This document shows positions 44,168 through 54,659 of a DNA stretch of 64,000 nt, one piece after another. The position numbers and the translations under genes are program-made. Numbering within the stretch: the first letter of the stretch is position 1; the number at the start of each line of letters is the position of its first letter. Origin of the DNA: Mucidula mucida (lineage: Eukaryota > Basidiomycota > Agaricomycetes > Agaricales > Physalacriaceae). The notes under the pieces are model-generated. The model was not told the DNA's origin, searched no databases, and saw nothing but the letters and a program-made list of their open reading frames with translations. The stretch covers positions 372,001-436,000 of the forward strand of contig JADNYV010000011.1 in NCBI GenBank assembly GCA_015501055.1. The letters run 5' to 3'.

Positions 44168-47100
44168 TTAAGGCACAAGTTCCATTCTGCGCCAGAGTTG
44201 CTCCATAAGGGCTGCAGAGGGTAGCGTGACGTCGAGGGGTTCGGTATTGGGCGGTGGCATGGGTCGGAATAGATGTGATGGAAATTGCGACATGGGAACT
44301 TCAATGTGAGCAAGCGCAGGTGGCTTCGGCTTGTTCGGGTACTGCTGGTGGAAATTGCGAATAGCTTCGTCGGCATTCTTGAGATTGCATGCCGGTTCCC
44401 ATGTCTGTTCGTGTGTGCCATAACCCTTCCAGTGAACCTTGTATTGGAAACCCCCACGGTACTTCGGGAATTAACCACTTTCTCAACCTCCCATTCCGGT
44501 TCGGCTCCTTCCAGCACAGGTGGTGGACGCGTGTCTCGGGGTTGTGTCGGAAATTGGGGCTCATGGTAAGGCGTCAACAGGGCCTCATTGAATACGGGAT
44601 GGATGCTTTTCCACGTGTGAGGAATCTGGAGCTTGTAAGAGCTCGTTCCGACTTTCTTGATCACTTTGAACGGCCCGAAGCGTTTGTCATCGAGCTTCTT
44701 CATTAGTCGGTCCGTGCTGAGATTTGTCCCTTCCAGCCATACTTTGTCGCCCGCCTTGTATTCTACTGTGTCTGTCCGCTTCCTGTCATAAAACCGTTTT
44801 ATATCCTCCTTTGCCATCTTCAATTCTGACCCCACTTCGTCCCATGTTTTCCTCATGCCGTCGGCAAACTCCTGCGCAGTCTCATTTCTCGATGCCGTTT
44901 TTGGAGCGGTGCCTTTGTAGGGATGTCTGCCCATATCTGCGAAGAACGGAGTGACTTTGGTCGCCGAGTGAACTCAATCGTTGTAAACGAATTCAGCAGA
45001 GGGTAGCCATTTGTGCCAGTCGTTTTGATGGTAGTTGACAAATAACCGTAAGAAATATTCTATCTCTTGGTTCAGCTGTTCCGTCTGCCCATTTGCCTGT
45101 GGATGATATGCCGTTGTAAAGTTTCCTTGTATGCCCAACAACCGGTATAACTCCTTCATGAAACGCGAGTGGTATTGTGGACCGCGATCATGTATCATCT
45201 GTCGTGGCATCCCATGTATGGGGAAAATGCGATCACAGTAAATGCGGGCCATGCCTTCTGACGTCAGAGTGGTGTGTGTCGGTATGATGCGTAATGCTTT
45301 GTGAAATGGTCCACAAACGTGCTGATCGCGTTGTATCCTCCTGATTCCGGCAGTTCTCCAATCATGTCCGTCCCTACTATCTCCCATGGCTCGCTTGGCA
45401 CATCAATAGGATGAAGAGGTGCAGCCGGCTTCGTGTGATGTGACTTTGTGACCTGGCATTTTTGACACCCTTCTATGTATTCACGGACGTCTCGGCTGAT
45501 TCCTGGCCACCAATAGGTACGTGTAATCAGCTCGAGGGTCTTGTATCGTCCGGGATGCCCTGCAAGCTGTGCGTCGTGATGCATTCTGATAACTTTTCCC
45601 CGCAATTCCTTGTCCTTTGGTATGTAAATACGATCCTTCCATATAATAAGTCCATTTTCCTTCTCTTCCCATCCTTTTTCTTTGTTTTCTAATGCTTTTT
45701 GTACGTATCTGTCTTTGTTTCCTTTTCTTTGTTTGATTTTGTTAAGTAATTCGTCCTCCGGTGTATCTACTGTATGTAAAGAGAATTGAATTTGTGAAAT
45801 AAAAAACTCCGGCTTGAGCAAAACAACGTTTTCGTTATCTTTTTCCCCCTTCTCAAGGCCTGTCATCCTTGACAAGGCATCGGCTTTCCCCATTGTCTTG
45901 CCCGGCTTGTGAATCATCTGTATGTCATACTCCGCAACTCCGTAACCCATCTCGCCTGTCTCCGATTCAATTTCTGTGGCTTCCGGAAGTACTGGAGGTT
46001 TTGATGATCGGTAAACACCTCCACCGTTTCCTTTGCTCCAAGGAGATATTGCCTCCAGTCGTCAATTGAGTCCATAATAGCCATCATCTCTTTGTCATAG
46101 ATCTCATAATTGCGCTCTACTTCGTTCAGCGCGCGAGACCGAAAGGCCACTGGTCTCCATTTTCCGTCAACCAACTGGGAAAGAACCGCCCCGTTCGCAT
46201 AGTTCGAGGAGTCTGCCTCGACTCAAAACTTGCCGTCGTCGCGTGGTACAATCAGAACGGGTTCTTCCGTCATCCTCCGCTTCAACTCCTCAAACGCCTC
46301 GTGCTGCTCCATGCCCCAAACCCACTCGCCCTTCCCGGTTAGCGATGTCAATGGCTTCGCTACTCCCGCAAATCCCCGGATGAAACGTCGGTAGAAGTTG
46401 CAGAAGCCCAGGAATGACTGTACTTCCTTCTTCTTCGTCGGCTCCTTCCATTCCTTCACTACGGCCACTTTTGCCGGATCCATCTTTACTTCTCCTCCTC
46501 CAACAATAACTCCCAAGTAATCTACAGTATGTGCCTCAAAACTACATTTCTCGGGTTTTAAATACAACTTATTTACTCGTAATATCTCCAATACCTTTCG
46601 TACAATGTGTCTGTGCTCCTCCAATGTGTTTGTAAAGATAAGTATGTCGTCTAAGTATACTATAACATGTCCCTCATCAATCAACTCCTTCAGAATGTGA
46701 TTCATGAACGATTGGAACATTGCCGGCGAGTTTGTAAGTCCGAAGAACATGACTGAGGGCTCGAACAGGCCTCGGTTTGTTCTAAACACCGCTTTCCACT
46801 CATCACCTTCTTTGATCCGGATGTTATTGTAACCCCATCGGACATCCATCTTCGTGAAAACCTTTGCTCCCTTCAACTTGTCGATAAGCTCCTGAATCAA
46901 CGGCAAGGGGTATCGGTTCTTGATTGTCATGTCGTTCAACTTCCGATAATCCTGCACTGGCCGAAGGCTTCCGTCCTTCTTTTTGACAAAGAAGAATGGT
47001 GACGCCATGGGTGAAATTGATGGCCGTATGCGTCCCGTGCGTATGTTTTCCTCCAAGAACTCGTCTAATGCCTTCTGCTCGGATGGACTATGTTAGCGAC

Positions 47101-48710
47101 TGACTAAGCCACGAGACTCAACCAGGTACCACAGCAAGAACTAAGGAAGAAAGCGTTCGCGTTCGTAAGACTAGGCTAGGCCAGGTGTATAAACGAGATC
47201 GGAACTAAAGTACAATGATACTACACTACTGCTTATATACTAGTAAGCCTGTGTTTGGGACTCCTTGTCCATACGTGTTTCCGCTAGGGATAACTCCACG
47301 CCCTTGACCCAGTGTTGTATGCTACTAGTCCGTGAAACCATTAAATACGAGTGGTAACTGCATGTAAGTAATAATACTGAAACGACCATGTGTGCTACGA
47401 GTGTCGGTGGTGTGTATACAATGGGGAATCCATGAGGTATCGGCATGTATGATGTCATCCATGTGTTAGGCGTGTGTCCAACATGAGTACGGCTTCGGTA
47501 ATGAACAGGAGTATGATCGGTGACGAAACAGATGATGAAACAGTCCGTTGGTTGATAAGACAAGGCCCCCGATAAGATATGATAAGATGTGAAAGTGTGA
47601 AAATATGGCAATTCATAACAGACTAAGGGGATAGACCTTGCAGTCAACCGGTTTGGAACCAGGCGTAAGTTCTATTGCATGATCCCAGGGTCTTCGCTCC
47701 GGTAGCTTGTCAAAGTCCGCCTTGCTAAATACATTGGAGAATTCCTCAATGTAAGGTGCAGCGGCGGATGAAGGCTGTTGTGATCTCAGCTTTTCACCGC
47801 TTTTGCGATAGTTGTCCCAGTCCATCCAGAACAAACGCTCTCCCTCTTCCAACTTCTCTTCTATGTCTTCTCCTTCATCTTCCGGCAAGTTATACTCGGG
47901 TAGGTAGCCGCAACGGTCTGGGCATCGGTCAAAAGTCAACGTGGATTCCGTCCAGTTGATCGTGGGGTTGTGATATCGTAACCAATCTAGCCCCAAAAAG
48001 ATGCTTGTTTTGCCGAGATTGGTGACGGCCAACTCAATCTTTTCTGCGTGATCACCAATCTTCATCCGGACCTCCACAAAACCTTTGATTGCTCCTCCCT
48101 TGTTTAGGGTTCCATCCGCATTGTAGACAGGGAGCTTGACCGGTAACTCCTTGATCGGGAGTCCGTTCTTCTCAACGAATTCTTTATTGACACAAGAACC
48201 CGTTGCTCCACTGTCAAGAAGGGCACTCGTTTCCCATTCAGAGCCTGTGTGTACGCTCTCTATGGTTACTCGGAGTTTCATGTCCTGCCCCTTTGTTCCC
48301 CGGATGTACTTCCTCGACTTTTTCAACTCTGTCACAACTTCCACCGCAGCTTCCTTTGTCAACGCTCTGATCGCCATCACCTTCTCCTCCGTCGCTTCTC
48401 TCTCTCTCCGCTCCGGCATCCATGCTCTCAAAATTCCCACTGCTCTCAACATGTCATCCTCTCTTAGCCGTTGTGCGATCCACTCGGGCGTATTTGGCTC
48501 AAATCTTTCTTTCACAGGTTTTGGTGATAAAGTCGTTGATGATATTGTAGATGTTTCAGTACCCGTACTGTAAATAGATTCTGCATCTGACGACCCTTTC
48601 CTTGATGACTGCTCCGGCAGGACTGCGTCTACTGCGGGAGCTTTGCAAAACCCAACTCTTTGGCCAACTTCTTTTTCTCCTTGTCGTTCATTTCGGTCCA
48701 TAAACCCCAA
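44168..48710 (-). pseudogene. pol of Gypsy chromovirus, broken
   Basis: Protease site LLDSGATG (about 48230-48200). Reverse transcriptase with [34 protein letters not shown] and YLDD. RNase H (FTDHQNLQYF). Integrase with HH-CC finger (MHHDAQLAGHPGR, CQKCQVTK) and the core HDRGPQYHS, YHPQANGQTEQLN. A C-terminal chromodomain (YRGGFQYKVHWKGYG, TWEPACNL). It starts in the -1 frame relative to gag, overlapping it by 82 bases, as in frameshifted Gypsy elements. Lesions: TGA at 46223-46225, TGA at 44974-44976, a frameshift around 45264-45387, another just before the chromodomain, and the solo LTR insertion. If the solo LTR and one copy of its target duplication are ignored, the frame across it is continuous. 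Confidence 0.88.
47091..47620 (-). repeat. Solo LTR nested in the Gypsy element
   Basis: 530 bases, same family as the outer LTRs but more diverged from them than they are from each other. It is flanked by its own target duplication GACTA (47086-47090 and 47621-47625). No internal sequence is attached, so it is what remains after LTR-LTR recombination of a second insertion. Confidence 0.92.
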
Positions 48711-49558
48711 ATCGTCTGGGGTCGACCCTTCTTAGGACAGAACCTGCTGACATGGCCGTATTCGCCACAGCTGAAGCAAAGTCCTCTTCGACGTGCGTTG
48801 TCAATGTCCATCGGCCTGCCGGCTCCTCCATAGGTAACACTGGTAGCGTCTCGTCGTGTGATCGGCGTTGGAGGTGGGTTCATAGGATTAGCTCTCGATG
48901 TAGCCACCTGCGGGGCTTGAGGCCGGGACTGCATGCCGGACCTCTTGCTCGCCGCCCGCCTTCTCCACAGCTGATCGATCTGAAGGATCTGCGCCTTCCA
49001 ATCCTTGTACTTCTCTGGCAACCCGTCTCGGCTGCCATAGATCTGGTCGATGATCTTCTCGTTGACATTGGTCTCGAGAAGTCGCACGACGAATGCGTCA
49101 TCCTTCGAGTATTCCGCCTGAGTAAGCAGGACCTCGAACTTCTGAAAGAAATCTTGAGCGGTGTCTTACCCCTGGCGCAACCGCTTGATCTGGTCTTGCG
49201 CGTCTTGCGCGAGGTTGGAATCCACAAATCGTTTCTTCAAGTCTTCCTTGAACTCCGTCCAAGAGACTGTCCATTCCTCTTCTTCCTCATCGAAGTTCTG
49301 GTCCGAGTAGTTCTGGACCCATGCATCTACGTGATCTCCTCGGATATAGGAAAGAACAACATCAATCCTTTCGGAGTCAGATGTGAGGTTGTTCTTCTTG
49401 TCACGGATATATGTGAACATCGATCGCCACCAGCTCTTGTACTTGGACTTGTCCCCGTCATAGTCGTAAGGCTTGTTGACAAGGGATCGGCCTTTGATTT
49501 TGACATCGGCATGATGAGCGGGTGTGTGAGGAGCGGTTTCGGGTGCTTCGTTGGACAT
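48629..49558 (-). pseudogene. gag of Gypsy chromovirus
   Basis: Starts MSNEAPETAPHTP. The capsid-type region (KSWWRSMFTYI-like, VQNYSDQNFDEEEEEW) is followed by a CCHC zinc knuckle CFSCGEYGHVSRFC. A TAA stop at 49166-49168 follows RLRQG, where a CAA (Gln) codon would restore the reading. It ends ELGFAKLPQ at 48629, overlapping pol. Gag proteins package the element RNA into particles; this copy would make only the first half. Confidence 0.85.
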
Positions 49559-50156
49559 GATGAATCGAGGTGATAGGATCGGAGAGTGAAAGGGTGAAAG
49601 TGGGGATATGGGTGATGCGGATTTGGATGAAACGGGTGAGGGAATAGAGGTTTGGATGAATAAGGAGGAATTGCCTAGATCTGAGATAGAATCCAGGACT
49701 TGGTAGGTTGGGGAATGATGGTGTGTATCGTAATGTAAGTAAAGTAGGTAGATATCGTAACTGTCTACACTATTTTACCGACTACTGACTATGTATCTAC
49801 GGAGCCCAAGAGCTCGTCACAAGTTTGCAATTGCCCAGCCGACGTCCCTCTGGTGTGAGGTAAGCCGAAGTTTTCCTGGGAACGGGGGTTGACCCGTAAA
49901 CAGTGCCCACTGAAGTGCAACTGTCAAAAGTTCGTTCTCGTGAGAGCGGCTACTTCCAGCACCCGAGGCAGTTATCTCTAACTGTTAGCCGGCGCTACTG
50001 GGACCAATACACACATATGCGGACGTGTGCTGGAATTAGAAATCCGTCGATCTGTAAACAGGAAAGGGGATGGGGGAATGTGCGATGATCAAACAGCGAA
50101 GTGCTGATCGACGATCAGGGATGTGTGGTAGGTGGTAAAAAGTAGTTCTGATCTTC
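49559..50156. other. 5' untranslated leader of the Gypsy element
   Basis: 598 bases between the right LTR and the gag ATG. No coding capacity or recognisable primer-binding site. Confidence 0.5.
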
Positions 50157-50685
50157 TGTTAGCGACTGACTAAGCCACGAGACTCAACCAGGTACCACAG
50201 CAAGAACTGAAAGAGAGAGTGTTCGCGTTCGTAAGACTAGGCTAGGCCAGGTGTATAAACGAGATTGGAACTAAAGTACAATGATACTATACTACTGCTT
50301 ATATACTAGTAAGCCTGTGCTTGGGACTCCTTGTCCATACGTGTTTCCGCTAGGAATAACTCCACGCCCTTAACCCAGTGTTGTATGCTACTAGTCCATG
50401 AAACCATTAAATACGAGTGGTAACTGCATGTAAGTAATAATACTGAAACGACCATGCGTGCTACGAGTGTCGGTGGTGTGTATACAATAGGAAGTCCATG
50501 AGGTATCGGCATGTATGATGTCATCCATGTGTTGGGTGTGTGTCCGACATGAGTACGGCTTCGGTAATGAAAAGGAGTACGATCGGTGACAAAACAGATG
50601 ATGAAACAGTCCGTTGGTTGATAAGACAAGCCCCCGATAAGATATGATAAGATGTAAGAATGTGAAAATATGGCGATTCATAACA
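50157..50685 (-). repeat. Right LTR (5' LTR) of Gypsy element
   Basis: 529 bases, followed by CTGAC (50686-50690). Differs from the left LTR at seven transitions, six of them at CpG sites. Confidence 0.93.
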
Positions 50686-51803
50686 CTGACCCTCTGAGAA
50701 GGTAGCGTGAAACTCAAGCCGTTACCTCGGAACGCGTCACGACAAGTTCACGTACTTTCTGGTACTGCCGCAGCAAGTGCGTTGAATTATGCCTCGTATC
50801 TGCCAGCTTTGCAATGGCACGAATGCCGCTACGTCGTTTCCGAATCACAAGAGGAGTGTTACAAGGCGTCTTGGGTGTTCTGCCGTTCACCAATGCCCGA
50901 AGTATGTTCTCAATCTTCTGCATTCATGGAGTATGCTAACCATTAATATAGGCACAGGGTGCCGTGGTCATAGGACGAATTGTTTCTATCCTTTTACCTG
51001 AGAAAAGCTCCGCCGACATGAAGGATGGAATTGTAGTCCTGGACGTCTTCCAGGTGTCCTCAGAACGTGACCAGATGTTCGGCATGCCAATACTCACTCG
51101 CCGCCACGAAGAAAAGAGCTATTATATCATACAATCAAAGGTGGGTGACCCGAGATGACCCAGATGACACGATACTCACAGATACTCTGGATCCAGGATA
51201 TCAAGTTCAAGTTCAATGTCCAGCATGATTGCGAGACAGCGAAATGTGCGGCGACTGGAGTCCGGAAGCGCAAGCAAGAACGCCAGGATTCGGACATTAC
51301 AGAAAACTACATTGTTCATCAGCCTGTCGACCGGTTTTTCATCAACATACATGCATTTCATAATGCCCACCTTGTGCGGGCGGCTCTGCCAAGGGGACTA
51401 ACACAGCCAATTCCGATTTCCGACGACCGCAAGGCGCTTCACTTCAAACTCGCCTCACAACTTCGCGAAAAAACTGATGCGAGGAAAGCAGCAAAGCGGC
51501 TGCGGGGAAACAGTCAGGCAAAGGGACGAAGAGAAAGCGAGCCGATACGGACCAAGGAGGTTTGCCAGGTCGTGCAAAACGCGCGCGCAAGAAGAAGAAC
51601 GGCACTGCTACAGGATCCGCACCTCGCCTGGTGATACGCTTAGATCCCACCCGGGTTCGCGCGGCTATGAGCAGAAGGTCGGATGTAAATTCTAATTCGG
51701 AAAGTGAAGAGAGCGACGAAGATAACTGGTCACCGAATGAGGATGAGGATGACTTTGACTTCGTCTTAGATGTAGATAGTGACGACGATTATGTTGAAAA
51801 GTA

Positions 51804-52104
51804 ATCCAAAAATCAAATGTCTATTCGCATGCAGTTCACTGGTTGAATATATGGTAGCAAGCTAGAAATATTCTAGGTAGCACCTGGGTACAACCTGGTC
51901 ACCTGGTCGCGGTGAACATGGTATGAGGGTAGCAGTAGGCTGGAAATTCCCTGGCAGCCAGCTTTCGGTCAGGATCCGATCACATATGGTACGTACCTGG
52001 GGCTCACCATCACACCAGCATCACCGATTACATGGTGTCACCCTGTCGCGTTAACCTGGATCCGACCTGCTCGCCCTTTGGCGGTGTACCACGAAGCTTT
52101 AAAG
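51804..52104. other. Spacer with repeated ACCTGG motifs
   Basis: Downstream of the transposase-like gene the motif ACCTGG recurs at least six times between about 51881 and 52062 (GCACCTGGG, AACCTGGTCACCTGGTC, GTACCTGGGG, TAACCTGGAT). Clustered short subterminal repeats are typical of CACTA-type transposon ends. No gene. Confidence 0.5.
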
Positions 52105-53207
52105 TCAGAGTTCTCGCTCCCCAAGGAAACTGATTATGGCATCTCCAATCTCCTCCACATGGTTTTCCAACGCGAAATGCCCTCCATCCACGAACTTCAC
52201 CTCCACATCACTCAACAGACCGGACTCTTCAAAGGCAGTCGCGCCAGGTGGAATGAATATAGGATCGTTCTTTCCCCAAATCGCCAGTACTGGTGGTTGT
52301 GAGGTTTTGAAGTAATACTGGAAGGAAGGATACAAATCGACGTTGGTTCGATAATCCAAGAACAAATCGAGTTGAATGTTCTTCTGAGGTGGTTGCGAGA
52401 GAAGAGCATAGTCAAGCGTCCATGTCTCGGGTGGTATTCGCTCGGGATGTGATTCTCCGGTAACATACTACACAGGCGGATGAGCATCGGAGTATCAGAT
52501 GCATAACATGGTAAAGCTCACTTGAAATTTGGTACTGTCATACGTGAGGAGAGAGGCTAGAGCTTCGCGCTTCTCCTCCGAGGTGGGATCAGCCCAGTAC
52601 GCCTTGATAGGATCCCAGAAAGAACCAAGTCCCTCAACGAACGCATTTCCATTTTGTGATATGATGGCAGCAACAGCATCTGGGCGTGCCAAAGCCAATC
52701 TAATCATCGTTCAGTATTTATCATAGAAATCCGACTTGCAACTGACCTTAATCCGGTCGGCGCACCATAGTCGAAGATGTAGACTGAAAACTTGTGCAGC
52801 TCCAACTTGTACGTGAACTCTTCAATGGTCTTCGCGATATTGGCGAATGTGTACGTGTAATTCCTGGAATCAGGAACGACTGTGAAGCCAAATCCTGGAA
52901 GGTCCGGCGCCTAGAAAGAGGTTCAATATCCGTCAACTGGCTAAGGACGCGACGAACGTACGATGACATGGTAGTGAGGCGCCAACTTCGTTATGAGATT
53001 GCGATATTGAAAGGACGAAGATGGAAATCCGTGTAGAAGAAGCACGACAGGGGCATCTCGACTACCAGCTTCACGGTAAAAGAGACGGATTCCGTCGTCG
53101 ACGGTAACGTTACCAATCTTGGTTGCTGTGAACGACATAGCAGTTGCAACAAGGAGCGCGAGGAGAGCGGCAATGAACAACATACAGACACGGACTGATC
53201 CTAGCAT
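52105..53207 (-). CDS. Alpha/beta hydrolase (epoxide hydrolase-like)
   Basis: Four exons join in frame. After an N-terminal hydrophobic segment ([17 protein letters not shown]) come the alpha/beta hydrolase motifs: [15 protein letters not shown] (HG-x-P oxyanion region), [13 protein letters not shown], a nucleophile region [17 protein letters not shown] with Asp in place of Ser, [16 protein letters not shown], and the catalytic His in [12 protein letters not shown]. Asp at the nucleophile position (FDYGAP) is what epoxide hydrolases and haloalkane dehalogenases use. The start at 53207 includes the membrane or signal segment; the Met before SFTATKIG would give a cytosolic form. It is intact. 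The substrate is not known. Confidence 0.83.
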
Positions 53208-53650
53208 CCTTTGTAGTACCACAGAAAGCCCGTCACTGACCTTGGCTGAGTAAGGCGATGGGCAAGCTTGTAAATCCGAAACCTGACTTTGTACCAACCA
53301 AGTCTCATTCTTGGTCAGCAAATTGGGAAGAGCGCCATTCTGCCCCACTCCTTGTCCATGCCAAGATTTGCCGCAAAGAAAACCCACCGGTTTGTGCGCA
53401 AATGTTTTGTAAGATTGCGGCGAAGGTCCATGGATTATGAGATCGAGAGGGCAAGTTCGAAGTCAATGTCATTGAAGAACGAAGCTTCTGTACAAAATCT
53501 AGTGCAAAACGAATTCTCAACGCACGAATAATTGATGATAGAGAAAACATATTACACAGTGGTCCGGGATGAAAGATTGTGGGGGAAACAAGGTCGACGC
53601 CTTAGGCCATAGGTCTGATTCTCTCACCTTCTTCTTCACATCAAGCTCGG
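53208..53650. other. Spacer
   Basis: Upstream of the hydrolase and 3' flank of the thymidylate kinase gene. Nothing recognised. Confidence 0.4.
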
Positions 53651-54400
53651 TCATGATGACCACAGCTTGCCTATCGGCTTCTCGACGCCATCTACAAGCC
53701 CCTCTACACAACGCCAAACAGCCTCACCCACCTCGTCCTTGCTGTTTCCCGCATCAATCGTAACCCAGTTGACTTCCGATTCGCCATCTTCCTTTCCCTC
53801 TTTGCGTAGCGCCTCGAATACGCCTCGTACCTTCTCTTGCAATTCTTCTTTCTCGTAGCGTTCAGAGCCATAACCGCCGCGCTCCCGTGCAGCTTCTGCT
53901 GATATGTCCAAGAATACGACGAGATCTGGACATGGTAAGCCGACGTCGGGTGCGCGACACCAGGAGAGTGGGAGGCCTTTCGCGGCGCTGAATGCAATTC
54001 CGGAGAAGGCGTAGCGGTCGCATATGACATTGATACCATTGTTTAGCTGGGATATTATGTTGGATCTAAGGAGATATCAATATAGATACGGCGCAAAAGA
54101 ACGAAGACGCTGACGCGAGCTCCCAGCGGTTCGCAGAAAACAGCAGATGTATAACATGATCGTCAAGCTCAGTCTCGCTTTGCAGATACGCGTTGATCAT
54201 TCCGCCAATTTTAGTAGTTCGTTCTAAACACAGATAAGAGCGTGGCGACGCGTTCGAAAAGGTGGATACAAACCGGGAAACTTGAAGAGTTCCACTTTCT
54301 TGCCTTGTTTTGCCAGACGCTCCTTCAGTTGTTTTGTCTGGCTGGTCTTTCCCGAGCGGTCGAGCCCTTCAATGACAATAAACGCGCCCCGACGCGCCAT
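53651..54400 (-). CDS. CDC8: Thymidylate (dTMP) kinase
   Basis: Three exons (54274-54400, 54115-54223, 53651-54065) encode 216 residues, the normal family size. The P-loop [18 protein letters not shown], the substrate-binding [27 protein letters not shown], the [16 protein letters not shown] motif and PDLVVFLDI are all in place. The enzyme makes dTDP from dTMP for DNA synthesis. Exon joins use GTTTGT, GTCAGC donors and TAG acceptors. It is head to head with the F-box gene at 54660. Confidence 0.94.
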
Positions 54401-54659
54401 GATGGTCGTGGTTGGTGGCAGAATCGATAGAGCGCGTTGTTTACCTTTGTCGATGATCGGTAAGCAAAATCAACCTCGAATCATCCCCTCATCATCGACG
54501 TTGTACACGGTGGTTCCACGTATCACCACCTCGCTTGAGCCTAAATCAACACATACTACGACTGGGCTTGCTTGTAAACGCTTTCGACATGATATGCAAG
54601 TCACTGGCAAATGTCCTTATTGACGCTCACTGACAACACCTCTTATAGTGCCCTGTCCA
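54401..54659. promoter_or_regulatory. Divergent promoter of CDC8 and an F-box gene
   Basis: 259 bases between the opposed ATGs. A TTATAG acceptor-like site just before 54648 suggests a spliced 5' leader for the F-box gene. Confidence 0.45.

Larger units (their letters stand above)
43628..50685 (-). mobile_element. Gypsy chromovirus, inactive, with nested solo LTR
   Basis: Two 529-base LTRs (TGTTA...TAACA) flank 6 kb coding, on the minus strand, for gag, protease, reverse transcriptase, RNase H, integrase and a chromodomain. A purine tract (AAGGAGGGGG, about 44160-44170) abuts the left LTR, which is the 3' LTR. No TGG-type tRNA primer site is visible beside the right (5') LTR. The 5-bp target duplication is CTGAC. 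The LTRs differ at seven positions, all transitions. Nonsense codons and frameshifts make it inactive. A solo LTR (47091-47620) interrupts pol between protease and reverse transcriptase. Confidence 0.93.
40272..51803 (+). pseudogene. Zinc-finger DDE-type transposase-like gene, split by a retrotransposon
   Basis: Coding pieces lie at 40272-43627 and 50686-51803. The N-terminus has a BED-like Cys/His finger (VFCTICHRTIAPP, then H..C..H). Next come [69 protein letters not shown] and a C-terminal region (VVIGRIVSILLPE, VLDVFQVSSERDQMFGMP) ending in a basic/acidic tail. I think it belongs to the CACTA-related (KDZ/Plavaka-like) transposases of basidiomycetes, but the family is uncertain. In-frame stops lie at 40785 (TAG), 41576, 42956 and 43452 (TGA). 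The frame also shifts near 50700 and probably near 51560. A Gypsy element sits in it with target duplication CTGAC (43623-43627 and 50686-50690). Confidence 0.7.

Noticed and set aside
46223..47056. Reverse transcriptase as a separate gene or retron-like system
   Set aside because: Gag, protease, RNase H, integrase, chromodomain and LTRs around it identify an ordinary Gypsy chromovirus.
48136..49573. Long plus-strand frames (48136-48573 and 48752-49573)
   Set aside because: They are antisense shadows of gag and protease; no domain or start context supports them.
47091..50685. A second complete LTR element using the middle and right LTRs
   Set aside because: The middle LTR has its own target duplication GACTA and pol continues across it, so it is a solo LTR inside one element.
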